Part shown: positions 59,870 through 64,000 of the stretch, one piece after another
Numbering within the stretch: position 1 is the first letter of the stretch
Layout of the letters: each line of letters begins with the position of its first letter
Assembly (NCBI GenBank): GCA_016287975.1
Contig: JAEEXV010000075.1
Span: forward strand, 7,680 to 71,679
Source of the DNA: Lentisphaeria bacterium
GTDB taxonomy: Bacteria > Verrucomicrobiota > Lentisphaeria > Oligosphaerales > Oligosphaeraceae
Length of the DNA stretch: 64,000 nt
Direction of reading: 5' to 3'
The notes under the pieces: generated by a model
Seen by the model: the letters and a program-made list of their open reading frames with translations, nothing else
What the model was told of the DNA's origin: nothing
Database searches by the model: none
Position numbers and translations under genes: made by a program

Positions 59870-60511
59870 TTATTCTGGCGGAAGCCAGCCTTGGGAGACG
59901 GCCTGGTCGATGCAGCGCTCGGCCCAGGCGTGAAGGGCGGGCATGAATTCGCGGACGATGGCGATGCGCTGGCGCACCTGCGCCAGGGTCACGGGACCGA
60001 AGCGCCGCCAGGTGAAGCCCTCGGTGAGGGTATTGTGATAGAAAGGCTGGATGCGGTCGAGGCAGTTCGCGTATTTGGACGCGACGGTGGACATTTCCTC
60101 GAACTCGCGCCAGAGGGTGCGCAGCCAGGCTCCCTGGTCGGGCGGGAGGATGGCATAGAGGCGGTCGGCGGAGGCGTTTTCGCGGGCGGCCTTGTCGCGG
60201 TTGCCCGCGGTGTCGAAGGCGAATGTGTCGCCCGCATAGACTTCGACCAGGTCGTGCACCAGCAGCAGCTCGATCGCGTGGGCGACGTCGGGCTTCTCGA
60301 CGGCGTATTCCGCGAAGAGCATCGCCATGACGGCGATGTGCCAGGAGTGCTCGGCGTCGTTTTCGGCGCGGCTCATGTCAAGCACGCGGGTGCGGCGCTT
60401 GACTGCGGTCATGCGGTCGATGACCGCAGTGAAGCGCAGCTGTGCGTCCAGCCTGGAATTGCCGCTGGGGACGAAGTCGCGCAGGGGATCGCGGGCGGGT
60501 TCGGGGGGCAT
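59870..60511 (-). CDS. HD-domain phosphohydrolase (YfbR/5'-deoxynucleotidase-like)
   Basis: A 213-residue HD-family hydrolase. H55 in ENDAEHSWHIAVMA, H86-D87 in LLLVHDLVEVYAGDT and the late D (ASKYANCLDRIQP) form the metal site. The ENDAEHS and VHDLVEVYAGDT motifs are typical of YfbR/YGK1-type nucleotidases that remove phosphate from deoxynucleoside monophosphates. Start ATG 60511 is 3 nt after the preceding LURP-one gene stop, so the two are co-translated. A role in nucleotide salvage is likely. Confidence 0.87.
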   Translation of the reverse strand: MPPEPARDPLRDFVPSGNSRLDAQLRFTAVIDRMTAVKRRTRVLDMSRAENDAEHSWHIAVMAMLFAEYAVEKPDVAHAIELLLVHDLVEVYAGDTFAFDTAGNRDKAARENASADRLYAILPPDQGAWLRTLWREFEEMSTVASKYANCLDRIQPFYHNTLTEGFTWRRFGPVTLAQVRQRIAIVREFMPALHAWAERCIDQAVSQGWLPPE

Positions 60512-60514
60512 GGG

Positions 60515-61078
60515 CTACTGCTGGCGGCCTTCGATGGCGGCCAGGAGGATGCCGCCGGCGAGGATCAGCATCGGGGAGAGCGTGTTGTTCGGCGCCAGGG
60601 CGACATCCAATTTGAAGACGAATGGATTGAAGTGCTGCTTGTAGGTGGCGACTGTCCCCTGATCCAGGTAGGTGAGTTCGTAGTCCTGCGGAATCCAGGT
60701 GCAGAGGAAGCGGCGGAAGAGCGCCATGCCCATGCTGTCCTCCTTGATCTCCCCGATCTGGTTGCCGTCGGGCGAGAAGAGGAGCCAATGGTCGCGGAAG
60801 ATGGAGGAGAAGCCCTTGCGCTGCCAGGTGCCGAGGAGGGTTCCCGAGGCGGAGTCGAAGACATCGTATGCGGCGCTGAAGTCGATGATGTGCCTGGCCT
60901 GGATGTTGAGGAATTCCTGGCTCTTGCTCTCGTCGGTGTAGATGCGGATGTCCTCCTTGAGCTTGAAGGCCTTCTGGTGGCAGAAGCCGATCAGCTGGTC
61001 ATTCGGGTCGTAGATGTGGAAGGAGGCCCCGAAAAGCGTCAGGATCTTTTTGCGGATGAGGTAGGAGTAGTCGGCCAT
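60515..61078 (-). CDS. LURP-one-related / tubby-like fold protein
   Basis: A 187-residue protein with the LURP-one (DUF567) beta-barrel pattern: LIRKKILTLFGASFHIYDPN, LIGFCHQKAFKLKEDIRIYT, ARHIIDFSAAYDVFDSASGT, FSSIFRDHWLLFSPDG. The C-terminal hydrophobic helix (SPMLILAGGILLAAI) resembles the central helix of the tubby/scramblase fold rather than a true membrane span. Function of bacterial members is unknown; a membrane-lipid or phosphoinositide-like role is speculative. It lies between paralogue 2 of the alpha/beta hydrolase and the HD gene. Confidence 0.72.
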   Translation of the reverse strand: MADYSYLIRKKILTLFGASFHIYDPNDQLIGFCHQKAFKLKEDIRIYTDESKSQEFLNIQARHIIDFSAAYDVFDSASGTLLGTWQRKGFSSIFRDHWLLFSPDGNQIGEIKEDSMGMALFRRFLCTWIPQDYELTYLDQGTVATYKQHFNPFVFKLDVALAPNNTLSPMLILAGGILLAAIEGRQQ

Positions 61079-61096
61079 GGCAGTGTGTGGGCTTGC

Positions 61097-61864
61097 TCAG
61101 TTGGTTTCGCGGGCGCGCCAGTGGAAGTCGAGGAGTTCGGAGACGTCGTCGAAGCCGTGCGGGTGATGCCCCCAGGCGCTGCGGCGCACCACCTTCCAGA
61201 AGACGCCCCCCGCAGCCAGGAAGTTCCGCTCGACGACGTCGAAGTTCGTCGCGTGGTTGACGACCTGGTCGTCCTCGCCGACGGCGGCGTAGACGGGGAT
61301 CTTCGCGTCCACGATGGGCTGGAGGTTGTTGACGGGATTGAGGGGGGAGGTCTTGAGTTCGTCGAAGGAGAGGCCGTAGCGCTCGGAGATCTCCTGGTTG
61401 TGGCGGGCTGCGTGGATGATGGAGGCGGGCGTGGTGTCGTCGTCGGCGGCGTTGCAGAGCGGCGCGTCGAGGTAGATGGCGGCGACGCCCTCTGGGTGTT
61501 CCGCTGCGTAGCGCAGGGAAAGGTATCCGCCCCAGCTCATGCCGATGAGGTTGGCCTTCGGGGAAAGCCCCATCCCGATGAGCTTCTCCTGGAAACGGCG
61601 CATGACCGCGATGCCCTCGGGGCTGCCGCGGAACTCGAAGGCGTCGATATGCGCATGGTAGAAGCCGTGCTCCAGCAGCGCCACGGTGCCGACGCGCGGC
61701 ACGAAGGCCTCCGCCCACTGGGTGCACCAGCTCCAGCGGTTGTCAGGCGCGGGCAGCGGCGGCTCCACAATCCAGGCCTTGCAGCCATCGACGGTGAAAT
61801 GATGGCGGGGAAAGCCGTACCAGGTGTCGGTCGGCCAGTCGGCGGGAAATTGGATTCGAGGCAT
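61097..61864 (-). CDS. Alpha/beta hydrolase without signal peptide (paralogue 2)
   Basis: A 255-residue near-twin of the exported hydrolase at 58974-59825, with the same nucleophile block LIGMSWGGYLSLRYAAEHPE, the acid region AAVGEDDQVV and His block AWGHHPHGFDDVSELLDF. It starts directly at the catalytic domain (MPRIQFPADWPTDTWYGFPR) with no signal peptide. The frame is open upstream through the palindromic repeat array, but this is an array artefact. It heads a three- to four-gene minus-strand unit. A cytoplasmic/extracytoplasmic pair from one duplication is likely. Confidence 0.85.
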   Translation of the reverse strand: MPRIQFPADWPTDTWYGFPRHHFTVDGCKAWIVEPPLPAPDNRWSWCTQWAEAFVPRVGTVALLEHGFYHAHIDAFEFRGSPEGIAVMRRFQEKLIGMGLSPKANLIGMSWGGYLSLRYAAEHPEGVAAIYLDAPLCNAADDDTTPASIIHAARHNQEISERYGLSFDELKTSPLNPVNNLQPIVDAKIPVYAAVGEDDQVVNHATNFDVVERNFLAAGGVFWKVVRRSAWGHHPHGFDDVSELLDFHWRARETN

Positions 61865-61900
61865 GGGTGGCGGAAAAGATGGGAATTGGTGAACGGAAAA

Positions 61901-61921
61901 CCGGGCCGAAAAACGGCCCGG
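61901..61921. repeat. Perfect hairpin upstream of the cytoplasmic hydrolase
   Basis: CCGGGCCG-AAAAA-CGGCCCGG, an 8-bp perfect stem with A5 loop, 37 nt upstream of the ATG at 61864. It may be a leftover half-unit of the neighbouring array or a regulatory hairpin. Confidence 0.5.
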
Positions 61922-61979
61922 CACGGAACAGATTGCGCTAAGCCCCCTGGTTATCCAGAAGCCCGGAAGACCCGGCGCC

Positions 61980-62400
61980 TTCGCGGACGTAGCCACGGCG
62001 TCCCGCCGTGGCGCCCCCGCCGAGCAAACCAGCACCCGCTTCCGAAAAATCCGGAAACTCCGGAAAATCCGGAAAATCCGGAAAATCCGGCGCCTTCGCG
62101 GACGTAGCCACGGCGTCTCGCCGTGGCGGACCGCCGAGCAAACCAGCACCCGCTTCCGGAAAAACCGGCGCCTTCGCGGACGTAGCCACGGCGTCCCGCC
62201 GTGGCGCCCCCGCCCAGCAAACCAGCACCCGCTTCCGGAAGACCCGGCGCCTTCGCGGACGTAGCCACGGCGTCCCGCCGTGGCGCCCCCGCCGAGCAAA
62301 CCAGCACCCGCTTCCGGAAGACCCGGCGCCTTCGCGGACGTAGCCACGGCGTCCCGCCGTGGCGCCCCCGCCCAGCAAACCAGCACCCGCTTCCGGAACC
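61980..62400. repeat. Array of five ~79-bp palindromic repeat units
   Basis: Units start TTCGCGGACGTAGCCACGGC at 61980, 62095, 62173, 62252 and 62331. Each holds a hairpin near GCCACGGCG-TCC-CGCCGTGGC (TCT in the second copy), followed by AGCAAACCAGCACCCGCTTC. Spacings are 115, 78, 79 and 79 bp; the long one contains extra CCGGAAAAT units. The whole 61865-62427 gap (563 bp) holds no gene apart from this. It is a REP/BIME-like or mobile-repeat cluster, not CRISPR, since there are no unique spacers. Confidence 0.92.
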
Positions 62401-62427
62401 TCCGGAAACTCCGGGGGCTTCCCTATT

Positions 62428-63246
62428 CTACGGCATGAAGAGTTTCTGGAACTCTTCGACGGGGAGCTGGCGGGAGTAGGCGGATTGCTCGAAGACCTCG
62501 GCGTACTGAATGGCGGCGCCCTTCTTGGCGCCGTAGACCTTCTTCAGGAGGGCGCGGTTGGCGTTGGTGACCGCGCGGAAGCGCTCGCACCAGTGGAGCA
62601 GGTGCTTGCGCTTGGCCTTGGGGTCGCTCATCTTGGCGGGGTCGAAGTCCTTCATGCCGCCGATCCAGGGCAGCCATTCGTAGAACTGGGACTTGTGGCT
62701 GTCAAGGACGTGGAGCTTCTCGTCCAGCACGGAATCGAACTCGACGATGGCGTCGACGCGCAGCGGGCGCGGATCCTGGAAGGCGTCGTAGCTGAAGGCG
62801 TAGACGGGAGCCTGGTCGGGGATGGGGGTGTCCTCGCAGAAGTGCGGGACCATCAGGACGTAGGCGGTGTCGGCCACCAGCTGCGCGGTCGCGCGGTGGT
62901 CGGGATGGTAGTCGCACGTGCGGTGCGAGATGACGACATCGGGGCGGAAGCGGCGGATGAGCCGGATGAGTTCGCGGCGGTTCTCGACGGAGGCCTCGAC
63001 GCCGCAGTTGTGGTCGAGCACCTGGTATTCGACGAGGCCGCCCCGCTTGGCGGATTCGAAGGCCTCGAGTCTGCGGATGCGTGCGGTCTCCTCGCGGGAG
63101 AGGGTCTGGTGCCCCGTGTCGCCGTTGGTGACGGAGATGAACTTGACGAGGTGCCCTGCGTGGGTGAGCTGGTAGGCGGTGCCTCCGAAGAGGATGTCGG
63201 CATCATCGGGATGGGCGCCGATGTAGAGGACGCGGCGTTGCTGCAT
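62428..63246 (-). CDS. PIG-L/LmbE-family deacetylase
   Basis: A 272-residue zinc-dependent N-acetyl-sugar deacetylase of the PIG-L family. AHPDDADILFGGTAYQLTHA carries the metal ligands H12-D15, and CDYHPDHRATAQLVADTAYV holds the second His motif H114-P-D-H117. It would deacetylate an N-acetyl-hexosamine conjugate (as in GPI, mycothiol or bacillithiol pathways) or a related small glycan; the exact substrate is unknown. It begins 13 nt after the CBM9 gene upstream, so the two belong to one unit. Confidence 0.92.
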   Translation of the reverse strand: MQQRRVLYIGAHPDDADILFGGTAYQLTHAGHLVKFISVTNGDTGHQTLSREETARIRRLEAFESAKRGGLVEYQVLDHNCGVEASVENRRELIRLIRRFRPDVVISHRTCDYHPDHRATAQLVADTAYVLMVPHFCEDTPIPDQAPVYAFSYDAFQDPRPLRVDAIVEFDSVLDEKLHVLDSHKSQFYEWLPWIGGMKDFDPAKMSDPKAKRKHLLHWCERFRAVTNANRALLKKVYGAKKGAAIQYAEVFEQSAYSRQLPVEEFQKLFMP

Positions 63247-63258
63247 GGGATTGGCTTC

Positions 63259-64000
63259 CTATTTTTTTGGGGGGATTTTTCCGTCGGTGCCGGTGAGGAC
63301 CATCTGGAGGATGTTCTCCTGCTGCCGGCCTTTCCACGGGGTGGTGAAGTTGATGGAACTCATCGTCTCCTGCATCTTCCCCGAATCGGAATCCGAGAGG
63401 TGCACGTCGACGCCGAAGACCATTCCGATGGCGACGGGCTTGGTGACGCCAAGGACCTTCCAGGGGATGCGGGCCTCCAGAATGTAGCCGTCCTCGGTGA
63501 TGGAACTGCCCACGTCGATGCCGGACCAGTTGATCCCGGGCGGCGAGACGAGGCAGGGCTCGGGCTCGACGTCGGTCACGGGGTCGCCCGTGGGATCGAC
63601 GCTGCCTGGATTGAAGCCGATGATGCGCAGTTTGCCGCCCTTGTGGGGGCCTGTGGCGGCGGGGCGGTAGTCGGCGGTGAAGTCGAGTTCGATGTGGTCG
63701 GCGTTGAACATGCCGCGCCCGGAACTGGTGACGAGCTTGTCGTCCACGACCTCGACCAGGAGGTAGAGGTAGTTGGCGTCGTAGCAGAGGCGCACGGTCC
63801 CCGAGATGTCGTCCTCGCCAGTGTAGTTGTGGCGGCCCCAGGTGACATGCTTGTCGCCGATGGCGATGGCCCCGGGCAGGTTCGCCCATTCGCGGGGGTC
63901 GCCGTCGATGACGGGCGGCGGATCGGGCTTGAGCGGGCAGACCACGATCGGCTTGGCGGGCTTGGGGGCGGGCGCGGCGGGCTTGGCCGCGGGCGCGGCG
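63259..64000 (-). CDS. CBM9-like protein, N-terminus beyond window edge
   Basis: The frame is open from the stop at 63259 to the window edge. The last ~228 residues form a family-9-like carbohydrate-binding domain: PPVIDGDPREWANLPGAIAI, DISGTVRLCYDANYLYLLVE, NADHIELDFTADYRPAATG, SITEDGYILEARIPWKVLG. A GTG at 63945 is not the start: the sequence before it continues in frame as an Ala/Pro/Lys linker (APAPKPAKPIV) to the edge, so a larger exported protein lies upstream. It is co-transcribed with the PIG-L gene. Confidence 0.85.
   Translation of the reverse strand, partial: AAPAAKPAAPAPKPAKPIVVCPLKPDPPPVIDGDPREWANLPGAIAIGDKHVTWGRHNYTGEDDISGTVRLCYDANYLYLLVEVVDDKLVTSSGRGMFNADHIELDFTADYRPAATGPHKGGKLRIIGFNPGSVDPTGDPVTDVEPEPCLVSPPGINWSGIDVGSSITEDGYILEARIPWKVLGVTKPVAIGMVFGVDVHLSDSDSGKMQETMSSINFTTPWKGRQQENILQMVLTGTDGKIPPKK

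Noticed and set aside
61097..62386. 429-residue form of the cytoplasmic hydrolase starting inside the repeat array
   Set aside because: The added residues are a translation of the palindromic array; the conserved domain starts at ATG 61864.
61980..62400. CRISPR array
   Set aside because: Units are nearly identical over their whole ~79 bp, with no variable spacers, and no cas genes are nearby.
63259..63945. Complete CBM9 gene starting at GTG 63945
   Set aside because: The frame continues without a stop through an Ala/Pro/Lys linker to the window edge, so the gene is truncated, not started there.

Overview
The window is about two-thirds G+C and densely coded, and it appears to come from a Gram-negative member of the Lentisphaerota/Planctomycetota side of the PVC group. 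The best marker is a secreted pseudopilin-like protein (42875-43594) with the N-terminal motif [16 protein letters not shown] and a C-terminal H-x9-DG signature, a protein type abundant in Victivallis-like Lentisphaerota. LPS-core genes, many large secreted proteins with CBM9, LamG, FG-GAP and sialidase folds, and metabolic genes of the galactonate-dehydratase, Gfo/Idh and PIG-L type fit a polysaccharide- or mucin-degrading gut or aquatic bacterium. The assignment is an inference; no rRNA or tRNA gene was found. Layout: 1-5376 (minus strand) is an AraC regulator (cut by the window edge), a sodium:solute symporter and an FG-GAP propeller protein translationally coupled to it. 5684-7638 is a sugar-acid dehydratase/SDR pair. 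7606-8157 is a low-GC gene framed by a perfect 43-bp direct repeat. 8159-10336 holds small genes, FloA and ArfB. 10674-17708 is a TetR-controlled TolC/adaptor/RND efflux operon ending in a P-II-like gene, with a palindrome across the tetR -10 box. 17821-22731 carries a degenerate SGNH lipoprotein, a WaaG-WaaP fusion and an unknown gene. 22874-30084 has a LamG / CBM9-TIM-barrel / MATE operon facing a DAACS symporter plus a sialidase-fold protein. 30249-36349 is the housekeeping block rpsP-khpA-trmD-rplS-rnhB-pcnB, then a PBP-type carboxypeptidase and a GT2. 36373-38634 is a PDZ protein with a 26-27-residue GGND repeat. 39111-49343 is a probable carbohydrate locus: two giant paralogous CBM9 plus TIM-barrel proteins surround a pseudopilin, a LacI regulator and a sialidase-fold protein, with two matching LacI-type operators and two promoters in the central intergenic region. 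49606-57734 mixes a TM2 protein, a CubicO-type lipoprotein, an amidohydrolase, an AAA-ATPase/nuclease-like gene, a Gfo/Idh oxidoreductase and a C45-type Ntn hydrolase. 57876-64000 (minus strand) has a two-domain secreted protein, two near-identical alpha/beta hydrolases (one exported, one not), an HD phosphohydrolase, a LURP-one-like protein, a PIG-L deacetylase and a truncated CBM9 protein. The genome is unusually rich in short repeats: an array of five ~79-bp palindromic units (61980-62400), a 9-bp minisatellite (52377-52555), a hairpin-rich repeat region (38635-39110) and several dispersed repeats. Many promoters share a TATATT/TATAGT -10 box with a weak -35. The most promising unexplained items are the LacI/pseudopilin/CBM9-TIM locus, the GGND-repeat PDZ protein, the FG-GAP-symporter coupling, the WaaG-WaaP fusion with an altered glycosyltransferase motif, the repeat-flanked cassette and the structured leader of the TM2 gene.
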